This document shows positions 26,389 through 40,317 of a DNA stretch of 64,000 nucleotides, in pieces; within the stretch, counting starts at the first letter, position 1; each line of letters starts with the position of its first letter. The stretch covers positions 1 to 64,000 of the forward strand of contig CANIVU010000045.1 in NCBI GenBank assembly GCA_947470805.1, read 5' to 3'. Source of the DNA: Acidobacteriota bacterium (GTDB taxonomy: Bacteria; Acidobacteriota; Terriglobia; Bryobacterales; Bryobacteraceae). The translations under genes and the position numbers were made by a program. Below the pieces are notes generated by a model. It saw only the letters and a list, made by a program, of their open reading frames with translations, was not told the DNA's origin and made no database searches.

Positions 26389-26934
26389 ATGAAACACTTC
26401 TTCTATACCGCCGCCCTCGCCACATACTTTGCCGCCCTCGCCCACGCCGCCGACGTGATGCTCGCCTTTGACCCCCTTACCGTAAAAGTCGGCGAGGAGA
26501 TGCGCATCACCCTTTTCAATCCCTCCAACGACGCAATTGAACTCCGTGTCTTCGCCTACAACGCCGTCGAAGGCACCTACGACGAAGGCCCCAGGATCGT
26601 CCTCCCGGCTGGCAAGCTCCGCTTCTACGATTTCAAAACCCCCAAAGAATTCACCGGCATCGGCGGCGTCATTGAAACCGTTCCCGACCCCGCCCCCAAG
26701 CCCGAAGCCAAGCCCGGCGACCCCCGGGAACTCAGCCTGAATTTCGAAGAAATTCGCAACGTCGTCAAATCCAGCGGTTCCCTCCAGCACCGTTCCACTA
26801 CCGGCTCCAGTCAGACCATGGGCTACAGCTTCGGCGCCTCCCAACAATCCGGCCAGAACTGGGGCGTCAAGACCGCCGCCGAGTCCGCCCGTCAGGTAAC
26901 CGCCACCAATTGGGTCGTTTCCCTCGAATTCTAG
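26389..26934 (+). CDS. Secreted protein, second of a tandem paralog pair
   Basis: 181 residues, clearly duplicated from the preceding gene: same signal peptide, same DVMLAFDPLTVKVGEEMRI core, same PDPAPKPEAKPG linker and the same ending QVTATNWVVS-EF. Divergence is concentrated after the linker. ATG 26389 has GAAGGAGCTCCT in front and marks the signal peptide. An upstream in-frame start would run into the previous gene. Function unknown. Confidence 0.7.
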   Translation: MKHFFYTAALATYFAALAHAADVMLAFDPLTVKVGEEMRITLFNPSNDAIELRVFAYNAVEGTYDEGPRIVLPAGKLRFYDFKTPKEFTGIGGVIETVPDPAPKPEAKPGDPRELSLNFEEIRNVVKSSGSLQHRSTTGSSQTMGYSFGASQQSGQNWGVKTAAESARQVTATNWVVSLEF

Positions 26935-26979
26935 GCAAAATCGTTCGACATTCATCGGGCGGCGGCGTAAAGTAATCCT

Positions 26980-28266
26980 ATGCACCGCCGCCGATTTTTC
27001 AATACCACGGCCGGCGCCGTCGCTGCCTTCCAAGTCGATTCCGTAGCCCGCGCCCAATCCGCCGCCCAATCCGTCGTCTCCCGCCCAGCCGACTCCGTCG
27101 CCCGCGACGAGGATTTCTGGCTCAATATCCGCCACGCTTTCACGGTCGATCGCAATATGATCAACCTCAACAACGGCGGCGTCTCCCCGTCCCCCAAGAT
27201 CGTCATGGACACAGAGACGCGCTACCTCGAAATCGAGAATATGAACCCTTCCTACTACATGTGGAATGTTCTCGACCCCGGCCTGGAAACCGTCCGCCGC
27301 CGCCTCGCTCGCGAGTTCGGCTGCGATACCGAAGAGATCGCCATCACCCGCAACGCCAGTGAGGCGCTCGAAATCGTCCAACTCGGCATGGACCTGAAAC
27401 CCGGTGACGAAGTCCTCACCACCAACCAGGACTACGGCCGCATGATCACCTGCTGGCAACAGCGCGAACGCCGCGACGGCATCGTGCTCAAGCAGATCAA
27501 GTTCCCTGTCCCGCCTCCCAGCCTCGATTTCCTCACCAAACGCATCGAAGAAAACATCACGGCCAAAACCAAGGTCATCCACATCTGCCACGTCACCAAC
27601 CGGACCGGTCAAATCTTCCCGGTCAAGCAGATCTGCCAGATGGCCCGCGCCCGCGGCATTGAAGTGGTGGTCGATGGCGCCCACGCCTTCGCCCAGTTCC
27701 CCTTCAAGCACAAGGATCTCGACTGCGATTACTACGGCACGTCGCTCCATAAATGGGTCCTCGCCCCCATCGGCACCGGCATGCTGTACGTGCGCAAATC
27801 GAAGATCGAAAAGATCTGGCCCATGATGCCCGCCCCGCCGTCGATGAACGCCAATATCCGCAAGTTTGAAGAGATCGGCACCCACCCGGCCAGCCAGCGC
27901 AACGCCATCACCGAAGCCCTCAACTTCCACGATTCCATCGGTGGCGAACGCAAAGCCGAGCGCTTCCGCTATCTCCGCAAGCGTTGGTCGAACGAGCTCC
28001 GCCAACTCCCGGGCGTCAAGATCCTCAACAGCGAAGATCCCGAACAGTCCTGTGCCATCGGCTTCATCAGTGTCGATGGTTTCAAGGCGCCGGACCTCGC
28101 CAAGCACCTCTGGGACAAGCACCGCATCTGGACCGTCGCCATCGTCACCCCTGGTGAATACGAAGGACTCCGCATCACCCCCAACGTCTACACCACGTTA
28201 GAGGAGATCGATGAGTTCACCGCCGTGATGACCAAGATCATCAAGCACGGCTCGATCCCCGCCTAA
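26980..28266 (+). CDS. Class V aminotransferase / isopenicillin-N-epimerase-like PLP enzyme
   Basis: 428 residues with a Tat-like leader (MHRRRFFNTTAGAVAAFQVD). The fold-type I PLP core includes ITRNASEALEIV, the cofactor-binding Asp-His in VVDGAHAFAQF and the Schiff-base Lys in YYGTSLHKWVLAP. Exported members act as epimerases or desulfurases on unknown amino-acid substrates. It converges on the broken Rpn-like gene, with stops overlapping by a few bases. Confidence 0.85.
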   Translation: MHRRRFFNTTAGAVAAFQVDSVARAQSAAQSVVSRPADSVARDEDFWLNIRHAFTVDRNMINLNNGGVSPSPKIVMDTETRYLEIENMNPSYYMWNVLDPGLETVRRRLAREFGCDTEEIAITRNASEALEIVQLGMDLKPGDEVLTTNQDYGRMITCWQQRERRDGIVLKQIKFPVPPPSLDFLTKRIEENITAKTKVIHICHVTNRTGQIFPVKQICQMARARGIEVVVDGAHAFAQFPFKHKDLDCDYYGTSLHKWVLAPIGTGMLYVRKSKIEKIWPMMPAPPSMNANIRKFEEIGTHPASQRNAITEALNFHDSIGGERKAERFRYLRKRWSNELRQLPGVKILNSEDPEQSCAIGFISVDGFKAPDLAKHLWDKHRIWTVAIVTPGEYEGLRITPNVYTTLEEIDEFTAVMTKIIKHGSIPA

Positions 28267-29099
28267 GCCAGCGTCTCTTCCAGCGAAGCGGCGTGAAGAA
28301 CCCGCTTCGCCCACCGATGCAGCTCTTCATCAGAAGCCGCCTGGAGGCGCTCGCCAGCCCACGCCGGTAGAGTGCCAAATTTTTCCATCAACAACTCGCC
28401 TAGCAGCCCCTGCATGCCCTGTTGAACGCCCTGCTGCAACCCCTCGTCGCGCCCCTTCTCATACTGCTGCAGGATCAACGGAGCCAGGACCTTGTTTTCC
28501 ATCAAATCAATCATGCCAGCCTCCCTCATTCTCTCGTTGACAGCTTCTTCGATTCCCAGTATGCCAGATAGCAGTAGCAACGTTCCCGACGCCCAGGCTC
28601 TCTCGTCGCTCTGCATTTGGCGCAGTCGCGACACTGCGGCCGCCAGCGCCTTCTCCCGGTCGCCCTTCGCCAACAGCGCCAACGCGGTATCTGCCCAGTC
28701 CGCGCTGGCCAACAACAACTCGGCATCATACTCCCGCAGGTTCACGATCTCAAACCGGTACTCCATCGACGGCTACTGGTACCCACTCTCCAACCGAAGC
28801 GGCTCCCGCCCCAGATAGAGAACCGTTTGCACCACATGCTGCCCGTAAGTCGAGACTAGATAAGTGTAATATCCCAACATCCGCAGTCCGAAGCCCGGCT
28901 CATTCGCCACCTGAAACTCCACTTGATGCAGCGACCCATCGGTCGTTCGCACCACCATGTCGGCCCGGTTGTTGGACACCTGTGGCTGTTCGGTCGCCAA
29001 ATGCTCCGCGACTTTCCCCCCAAACAGGCGGCGGCGAATAATGCCATCGCCGTCCCGCAGGAAAAGGGTTTTCAACGAGACGTCGTAACGGTGCGCCAT
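28263..29099 (-). pseudogene. Rpn/PD-(D/E)XK transposase-like gene with one in-frame TAG
   Basis: Exactly the same length (837 bases) and closely similar to the intact gene at 29720-30556. Codon 109 is TAG (28775-28773) in LESGY-Q-stop-PSMEYRFEI, where the paralog reads GYSTPSMNFRFEI. A CAG-to-TAG change would explain it. ATG 28766 could restart, yielding two pieces. The family (recombination-promoting nuclease / DUF4351-type) has a PD-(D/E)XK nuclease domain in the N-terminal part (RADMVVRTTDG, HQVEFQVAN), so separation would cut the nuclease off from the C-terminal helical region. Confidence 0.8.
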
Positions 29100-29143
29100 G
29101 GTTGTCCTGTTTCAGCCTCGCATAGAATCAAAGAACCAACCCC

Positions 29144-29707
29144 ATGGACCCGTTAAAATTCTTGGCCTACTGTGCCTATCTGGCATCCTGGCTGGTATTC
29201 GCCATCGCCGCGGCCGTGGGTGCCCTGCCGCGGATGCGCCGGCAGAACCAACCGGCCCTGGAATCGGGCATGACGCCGCCGGTCTTCATCGGTACGCTCC
29301 TCCAGGTCCTCGCCGCGTTCGTGCTCACCGGTTCCATGGGCAACGGCCCGTTACGAGCCCGGCCCCTGGAATTGGCCGCCGCTCTGCTACTCGCTCCAGC
29401 TGGCGCGGCCGTCTTTGTGTGGGCCCTTCGCTCCGCCCCCAGGGACTCCGATGCCCAACGGTTAGTCACCGGCGGCGCCTACCAATGGCTGCGCCATCCC
29501 ATCTATCTGGCCTTTCTGGCAATGCTCCTGGCCACCGGCCTGCTTCTCTCGGCCGGCCCCAAACTGCTTCTATCGATCCTGCTCTATGTCGGCGGCTCGG
29601 AGTTGCGCATCGCCTCCGAAGAAGGAGAACTCGCCGAAAGGTTCCCCGAAGAGTTCGCCCGCTTCCGCCGCCAGACCCGTTGGCGCTATCTCCCTGGGCT
29701 TCGGTGA
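29144..29707 (+). CDS. Isoprenylcysteine carboxyl methyltransferase-family membrane protein
   Basis: 187 residues with four to five membrane helices. The C-terminal SAM-binding signature of ICMT/PEMT enzymes is clear: GGAYQWLRHPIYLAFL followed by EEGELAERFPEEFARFRRQ and the RW-R end. Bacterial members methylate small isoprenoid, phospholipid or thiol substrates. It sits between two Rpn-like paralogs oriented the other way, and starts 45 bases from the start of the broken one. Confidence 0.8.
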   Translation: MDPLKFLAYCAYLASWLVFAIAAAVGALPRMRRQNQPALESGMTPPVFIGTLLQVLAAFVLTGSMGNGPLRARPLELAAALLLAPAGAAVFVWALRSAPRDSDAQRLVTGGAYQWLRHPIYLAFLAMLLATGLLLSAGPKLLLSILLYVGGSELRIASEEGELAERFPEEFARFRRQTRWRYLPGLR

Positions 29708-29719
29708 CCCCTAAAAAAA

Positions 29720-31653
<1,934 letters not shown>

Positions 31654-31662
31654 GCCGTTCTC

Positions 31663-31983
31663 TCAGCGAAGAGCGACACGAAGCACCCGTTTGTTCGGAA
31701 CCGGAACGGCGAGGCTCCCCGTGCCATCCGCCCGCAGTTTCTCGCCGCTCCGAAGGAGAACGTTGCCACCCGCGTATCCCCAGGTACTCCCGACCCACAA
31801 CCATCTCCGTAGCACACTCTTGATGGCGAACGTCTTCGCCCCCAACTCAGGATCGGCCACATAGACTATCCGCGCCACCAACTCGGCCGGCGCGATAAAG
31901 TCCGTCTACAGAAACACGGTTCCAATTCCGTAAACACGCGGCTCATCATTACCCCCGATCGCCACGCACTCCGCCCCGCCCCG
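31663..31983 (-). pseudogene. C-terminal remnant of an unknown protein with in-frame TAG
   Basis: About 105 codons in one frame, ending at a normal stop at 31663, but beginning directly after the stop of the PAS-GGDEF gene without a start codon. The segment VADPELGAKTFAIKSVLRRW and NVLLRSGEKLRADGTGSLAVP looks like genuine coding sequence. A TAG at 31908-31906 interrupts it (GTVFL-stop-TDFIAPAEL). I do not recognise the family. Confidence 0.5.
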
Positions 31984-32931
31984 TTAAGGACCGCAGAATC
32001 GATCTCGCCCGGTTTGCTTTGCCAGGTACAGGTTCGCATCCGCCCGGGAAACAACGTCCGTGCTGGACTCGCCCGGCTGGCTGACGGCAACGCCAATGGA
32101 GATCGTCGGCCGAATGGTTGTGCCGCCCCATTCCACCGCGCAACTTTGAACAAGTGCGCAACAACGGTAGGCCACCGCGGCCGCGCTCGCTGCGTCGCCC
32201 GTGGCGAGGATGGCGATGAACTCCTCGCCTCCCCACCGGCCGAGGATGTCGAACGTCCGCAGGTTCGCCTCGAGGGTCCGGGCCGTGGCGATTAACACCG
32301 CGTCGCCGGCATCGTGCCCATGGGTGTCATTGACGGCTTTGAAATGGTCGAGGTCAACAAAAAGTACGGTGTACGCCGCCCCCTCTCGACGAAATAGTTC
32401 GGCACGCTCATGGAGCCTCTTTTCCGTGTAGCGTCGGTTTCCAACAGACGTTAGCGGGTCCATCAGCGCCAATTGTTCCATCTGGGCCGCCCGGTCCAGA
32501 GCAGCCAGTTTCGCACTGTGGTCGCGGAAGACCTCGACGGCTCCGGTGACGCGGCCAGTCTCATCGAAAATTGGCGACACCTGCACGAAAACGGCAACAC
32601 GATGGCCATTTTTGTGCTTCAAAAACACCTGCGCCTCTCTCTGCTGCGGATCTGCGAAGGTGGCAAGCAGCGGGCATCCGCTCAAGCAGAGTTGGCAACC
32701 GTCGGCGTCGGTGTGGACCAGCAAATTCTCATGGCAGGCGTGGCCGATTACCTCCTTTGCCGGATACCCGGAAATCTCGCTGGCCGCCCGGTTCCACTAG
32801 GTGATCCGGCGCTGCGTGTCCACGAAGTACACGCCATCCGACATGTTCTCCAGGATGTTCTGATAGAAGCCTTGTTCACGCGAGTCAGAAGGCACCTGGG
32901 GCAAAGCCTGACTGGCTGCCGATGGGATCAT
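31984..32931 (-). pseudogene. PAS-GGDEF diguanylate cyclase with an in-frame TAG in the PAS domain
   Basis: From ATG 32931, behind GAGGAGG, the frame runs 316 codons with one interruption. TAG at 32799-32797 falls in VDTQRRIT-stop-WNRAASEISGYP, where PAS domains usually have Tyr or another aromatic. After it the PAS continues and a full GGDEF domain follows, with the GGEEF active site (GRWGGEEFIA) and an RTFD inhibitory site five residues before it. Without readthrough the PAS is lost; an internal start near 32724 could still give an unregulated GGDEF protein. Product would make cyclic di-GMP. Confidence 0.8.
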
Positions 32932-32945
32932 GAGGTAGCCTCCTC

Positions 32946-33264
32946 GGTCGACGGACTCCGCCTGCTGAGTCTATCGGCGGAGGCAATCGGGAACTTTAGC
33001 CAACGCTGTGGGGTGGGCAGTGGCGCTTCTGCGTTCGATCATCCCCCAGGCGCGACCAGGCAAATGAACGCGGAGTAAGCCCATACATCTCCAGTCCGAT
33101 CGTTCGCCCTTGTCTCTGCAATCCCCGTTGAGATCGGTCTAACTGCCGTCCATTCCAATATCTCCGAGTGGCGTGCCGACTGGAGGCTTGGCGCATCGCT
33201 TCTCCGGCCCAACCCAGGATCTGGGCGCAGAGCGCGTCCCGGAAGAAGTCCGAATCGATCGATA
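32946..33264. other. Non-coding or decayed DNA
   Basis: I see no supported gene, RNA or repeat in this 319-base stretch. Both strands carry only short frames with poor codon character. It separates the broken GGDEF gene from another remnant. Confidence 0.4.
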
Positions 33265-33498
33265 TCAGTGCCCTGGCTCTACCCGAAAGTCTTCCCGTAG
33301 TTGCTGTAGTTCCTGCTCTGGAAAGAGTGTTCCTGACTTTTGCTTGCCTTGGTGCAGCTTGGCTGCTGTCTTGAACGCCGCCGTGAGCGTAATGTCTTGC
33401 ATGTGTAGGCCCGGCTTGAAATCATGGAGCAGATATCCCTCGGGCGCACGCATGCTCTCATCGACCGTCGCTCGCAGTTGCTCGTTCACGATGTGCAA
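33265..33498 (-). pseudogene. Unrecognised gene remnant
   Basis: About 78 codons ending at 33265, open a little further upstream to about 33550 with no ATG. The sequence (FKFLPELHIVNEQLRATV, then LLHDFKPGLHMQDITLTAAF) looks like real protein, not shadow translation, with amphipathic helices and a charged C-terminus. TTG 33498 is the only plausible start and has no ribosome site. Probably the 3' end of a lost gene. Family unknown. Confidence 0.35.
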
Positions 33499-33552
33499 TT
33501 CCGGTAGAAACTTGAATGAGTCCGCCTGTTTCGACCTCCACCAACGTCCACC

Positions 33553-34512
33553 TCACCCCCGCCGCTCCCAGATCGTCTTCCCACACCCCATCTCAAAATC
33601 GAAGTCCGCGTGAAACGCCGACAGAATGCGTGGAGTATGGCTCTCCAGTCCCAACTCCTCCACCACCGGATGGCTCTCCAACTTGGCGATCTCCAGCCGG
33701 TAGTCCCCCGCCAGCAACCCCGCCCCGCGCATGGCCCCGATGTTCACCGGCGCCTCCGTCACCGCCTGATAACAAGCCCGCGACGACTCCTCGATATCCC
33801 GGAACTGCTTCAGGAACACCATCGGATAGCGCTTGTTTCTGAGCAAATCCACAAACTGAGCCGCCAACCCCGCCCCCGGCCACGCGCCCGATACCAGCGC
33901 CGCCGCCTCGCTCAGCGTCTCACCCATCGACCGCCACACACGCCCCGCCACTCCCGGTCCCGGCCCCGTCTTTGTCAACGTCAAAAACCGCTGAATCGCC
34001 GCCCGCCCCTCCGGGCCGAACCGCTCCACCGCGATCGTATCCAACGTCAACGACTCCAACTCTCCCACCCGCCCCACGCTCTCCACCTTCGCCAGTCCCT
34101 TCGGAAACCCGTAGATCTCCCGGCCCGACACCGTCGCCCACACGTTGTCCACGCTCACATAGGTCATCAGCCACAGCAGCCGGCTGATCGTCCCCGCCGG
34201 CGTCACCGCCGCCACCGGAATCCAAAACGCCACATCGATCTCCGGAACCGTGAACTGCCGGTACCCGCTGGCCCCGCCGATCACCACCCGCCCCATATCG
34301 CTATACACCAGCATCACCCGGTCCATCGCCGCCCGGTACCGCTCACCCGCCTCCGGTGGAGCCACCGCGTTCAGATATCCGTCGCAGAACCGGTGCAGCG
34401 CCCCGATGTCGGCGCGCAGCATGAAGCCGTAACACCGGCACTCCCGAATGTCGTAGGGCGCCGCGAACGTTTGCGGCGCCCCCAGTTCAATGAACTCCGG
34501 CAGCGGCCTCAT
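33553..34512 (-). CDS. Acetoacetate decarboxylase-like protein
   Basis: 319 residues matching the ADC fold in its central part: MLVYSDMGRVVIGGASGYRQF, VPEIDVAFWIPV, TYVSVDNVWATVSGREIYGFPKGLA. The GREIYGFPK segment is strongly conserved in the family. ADC-family proteins decarboxylate beta-keto acids through a Schiff-base Lys or do related aldol chemistry. ATG 34512 overlaps the stop of the FAD-oxidoreductase gene (ATGA), so the two act in one pathway, probably oxidation then decarboxylation or condensation of a polyketide or isoprenoid-like compound (inference). Confidence 0.75.
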   Translation of the reverse strand: MRPLPEFIELGAPQTFAAPYDIRECRCYGFMLRADIGALHRFCDGYLNAVAPPEAGERYRAAMDRVMLVYSDMGRVVIGGASGYRQFTVPEIDVAFWIPVAAVTPAGTISRLLWLMTYVSVDNVWATVSGREIYGFPKGLAKVESVGRVGELESLTLDTIAVERFGPEGRAAIQRFLTLTKTGPGPGVAGRVWRSMGETLSEAAALVSGAWPGAGLAAQFVDLLRNKRYPMVFLKQFRDIEESSRACYQAVTEAPVNIGAMRGAGLLAGDYRLEIAKLESHPVVEELGLESHTPRILSAFHADFDFEMGCGKTIWERRG

Positions 34513-36596
34513 ACCGCCGCCAGTTCCGCCGCCTGCTCCATCTGCGCCTCTTCGCCGAAGATCACTTTCGGATAGCCGCATAGCGTCCGCGCCGCCATCA
34601 GCCCCGACACCGTCGCCGCCTCCACGCACCCCAGGTTGATCCCGTTGTCCGTCCAATCCCCAGCCATCACCACGTTGGCGAAGCCCGAATCCCCGGACTT
34701 CAGCCGGTAATGCGTCGAACTCCGCACCGACAGCACATACCGGTCGCTCGGCTCCACGTTCGCCCGCCAGTACTGCGCGTCGAACCGCTTCTCCCCCGTG
34801 CGCCCCGCCTGATCCACCAGCACCTTCCAATCCAGCCCGCCCGTCCCCGCGTCCGAGACCGACGGCCACAGCGGCTTCGCCGACGTCCGCAAAAACTCCA
34901 GCGCATTGTGCTTCGCCTGCGCCTTCTGCCGCGCCGGATACTCCGCGTCCTCCACCGGCGCCGTATCCGGACAAGTCATCGCCGTGCAGAAGTAGGCGAT
35001 ATTCTTCACCCCCGCCTCCGCCGGCCACTCCTCCCGCCCGATCAGGTGGCTCAGGTCGGCCCACGTGTCCACCGGCTCCGTGTAGGCGCCAACAATCGCC
35101 GGCTCCTTCCCCTCCCAACCCAGCTCTTCAATCGACTTGTTCATCCACATCTGAAACGCTTGCGTCTCCACCGTCGGCAGGTTTTCCACCATCGCCCGGA
35201 ACCGCCGGTTCGCCCCCATCATCTCGCGCGCGATGAACGGAAACGCCCCGATCGAAATCCCCAGCACGACGTCATCGAAATCCTCGCCCCGTCGCAGCGT
35301 GATCTTCTCTTCGCAGTCCGTCCACCAGTTCGATTCCAGCGTCCGCCCCGCCGCCGCCAGACGGCACTGCAGTGTGTCCCCGTCCACCAGTTGGTCGTAG
35401 AACGGCTCGTCCGGCCAGCACGGCACGCCGCCCACGGAATACAGCGGCTGATACCCCCGCTCGGCCAGCTCCGGCTTCACCCGCGCCTGCACGTCGATGT
35501 CGATCGCATCCACCGCCCCGCCGTCCGCCGAAACCCCCAGATTCGTCACCTTATGGAAGAACGCGAACTTCACACCCCGGCTCTCCAGCGCCTTGTAAAT
35601 CGGCGAGAACACCGTCTCCCCCATCCCCGCCTGCATCTTGTAAACAATCGTTCCCTTGTACGTCAGCAGGATCCGCAACAGCGTCCGCACCGCCGTCCCC
35701 GCCGCCAGGCTCGGTTGATTGATATCCCCGTTCCTGTAAGCGAACACCAGGTCGTACATGCCCCGCACCATCGACGATTCCGTGCACCGGCTCCCATGCC
35801 GCTTCAGCCACTCCCGCGCGTCGTAATGGTCGATCGATTCAAACCCCCGCTGCAACACCCGGTCCACAATCAACCCCCGCGTCATCGCAAACAGCAGGTC
35901 GAAAATCTCCAGCTTCCGCCGCAGCGCGTCGTTGGAGTCCAGCTCCCGCCCCAGCGCGTTATAGATCCCCTGCCGGAACTCATCGGCAACCTTGGCGAAC
36001 CCGTCCACCGACCGCGCGTCGTCGGCCGCCGACAGCCCCGCCTGGATCGCCCGCATCGACGTCCGGATCAACCCCGCGAAGCTGATCCACGAAATCGCCT
36101 TCGATTCCGCCAGCAGATCCCGCAAATGCTCTCTTGCCCACTTCACCAGCATCCGGAAGTACAGCTTGCTCGTCATCAGCCGCTCCTCCCCGAACCCCGG
36201 CACCCCGGCCTTGAACGGATATTCAATCGGCCACGCCTTCCACTCGCCGTTGATCTCCTCCATCGCCGTCAGGATATTGTGTTGCTTGAAGGCGTCCGTC
36301 CACGATTGCAAAGGCGAATCCGGAAACAGCTTCTTCTTGAAGCACTCCTGATAGGCGCCCTGCATCACCCGGAACGAATTGTCGTAGAAGCCGAACCAGA
36401 TGTGCAGCCCGTGCTCTTCAATCCGCTGGCCCATCGCCGGATTCCGCGAATTCGCCCCTTTCCCTCCCAGCCGCCAGCCCATCTGGTAAACAGTAATCTC
36501 GTACTTTTCCTGCCAGTCCGGCGCCTCCGTCAGCGCCCACGCCGCCGACATCGCTCCCACGCCGCCGCCCAACACCGCAATTCGCTTCTTCGCCAT
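34509..36596 (-). CDS. FAD-dependent amine-oxidase/desaturase-like oxidoreductase
   Basis: 695 residues. N-terminal dinucleotide fold MAKKRIAVLGGGVGAMSAAWALTE, then the YQMGWRLGGKGANSRN motif seen in phytoene desaturase-like and hydroxysqualene-dehydroxylase-like enzymes. The C-terminal FAD loop is VVMAGDWTDNGINLGCVEAA. It is longer than carotenoid desaturases because of a large helical insert (about 180-330). ATG 36596 follows AAGGAGACGTGAA. It is the first gene of a two-gene operon with the decarboxylase-like gene. Substrate unknown. Confidence 0.8.
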   Translation of the reverse strand: MAKKRIAVLGGGVGAMSAAWALTEAPDWQEKYEITVYQMGWRLGGKGANSRNPAMGQRIEEHGLHIWFGFYDNSFRVMQGAYQECFKKKLFPDSPLQSWTDAFKQHNILTAMEEINGEWKAWPIEYPFKAGVPGFGEERLMTSKLYFRMLVKWAREHLRDLLAESKAISWISFAGLIRTSMRAIQAGLSAADDARSVDGFAKVADEFRQGIYNALGRELDSNDALRRKLEIFDLLFAMTRGLIVDRVLQRGFESIDHYDAREWLKRHGSRCTESSMVRGMYDLVFAYRNGDINQPSLAAGTAVRTLLRILLTYKGTIVYKMQAGMGETVFSPIYKALESRGVKFAFFHKVTNLGVSADGGAVDAIDIDVQARVKPELAERGYQPLYSVGGVPCWPDEPFYDQLVDGDTLQCRLAAAGRTLESNWWTDCEEKITLRRGEDFDDVVLGISIGAFPFIAREMMGANRRFRAMVENLPTVETQAFQMWMNKSIEELGWEGKEPAIVGAYTEPVDTWADLSHLIGREEWPAEAGVKNIAYFCTAMTCPDTAPVEDAEYPARQKAQAKHNALEFLRTSAKPLWPSVSDAGTGGLDWKVLVDQAGRTGEKRFDAQYWRANVEPSDRYVLSVRSSTHYRLKSGDSGFANVVMAGDWTDNGINLGCVEAATVSGLMAARTLCGYPKVIFGEEAQMEQAAELAAV

Positions 36597-36734
36597 TTCA
36601 CGTCTCCTTGCACACGTACTTCGCCGTCCCCTCGCCGTTGTTACAGAGATTTTTGATTTTCTTTCCCGCGCCCCGGAGGCCGCCCGCAATCTCGATATAA
36701 TTCCCATTCAGCCGTTGCTGCCGCCCGCCCGCCG

Positions 36735-37439
36735 ATGCCCACCAATGTCCAATTCCCCACGACCCGCTGGACGCTCATCCTCTCGGCGGGCGACGACGCC
36801 CATCGTCACGAAGCGCTCGACTGGCTTTGCAGCCACTATTGGCGCCCCATCTACGCCTATCTCCGCCGCCGCGGCAACGACCCCTCCTCCGCCCAGGACC
36901 TCACCCAGGGCTTCCTCGCCGCCTTCCTCCAACGCCAGTCCATCGACGGCGCCGACCCCAACCGCGGCCGCTTCCGCTCCTACCTCCTCGGCGCCCTCAA
37001 ACACTTCCTCGCCGACCGCTACGCCTACCAGCAGGCCTCCAGCCGCGGCGGCGGCTATGAGTTCACGTCCCTCTCCTTCGACACCGTCGAAGAACGCTAC
37101 CTCCAAACACCCTCCTCCCTATCCCCCGAATCCCTCTACGAACGCCAATGGGCCCTCGCCCTCGTTGACCGCGTTCTCCTTCTCCTTCGCTCCGAACTCG
37201 AATCCGCCGGCAAATCCACCCAGTTCGAACACCTCAAGGCCTTCATGACCGGCGATGGTGATTACACCGCCGCCGCCGCCGCGCTCCAAACCACCGAAGG
37301 CGCCGCCCGCGTCGCCGTGCACCGCCTCCGCCGCCGCTACCGCGAACTCCTCACCGCCGAAATTGCCGAAACCGTCCAGAATCCAGGTGACGTCGAAGCC
37401 GAAATCCGCCATCTGATCGACGTCATCTCCGAGAGCTGA
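36735..37439 (+). CDS. ECF-type RNA polymerase sigma factor
   Basis: 234 residues. Region 2 is at about 25-100 (LDWLCSHYWRPIYAYLRRRG, then SAQDLTQGFLAAFLQR), and region 4 near the C-terminus has GDYTAAAAALQTTEGAARVAVHRLRRRY. An extra segment between them is typical of the sigma factors linked to Ser/Thr kinases in planctomycetes and acidobacteria. The kinase gene starts four bases after its stop, so the kinase may phosphorylate or otherwise control it. Confidence 0.88.
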   Translation: MPTNVQFPTTRWTLILSAGDDAHRHEALDWLCSHYWRPIYAYLRRRGNDPSSAQDLTQGFLAAFLQRQSIDGADPNRGRFRSYLLGALKHFLADRYAYQQASSRGGGYEFTSLSFDTVEERYLQTPSSLSPESLYERQWALALVDRVLLLLRSELESAGKSTQFEHLKAFMTGDGDYTAAAAALQTTEGAARVAVHRLRRRYRELLTAEIAETVQNPGDVEAEIRHLIDVISES

Positions 37440-37442
37440 ACT

Positions 37443-40304
<2,862 letters not shown>

Positions 40305-40317
40305 CCCCCGCCGCCCT

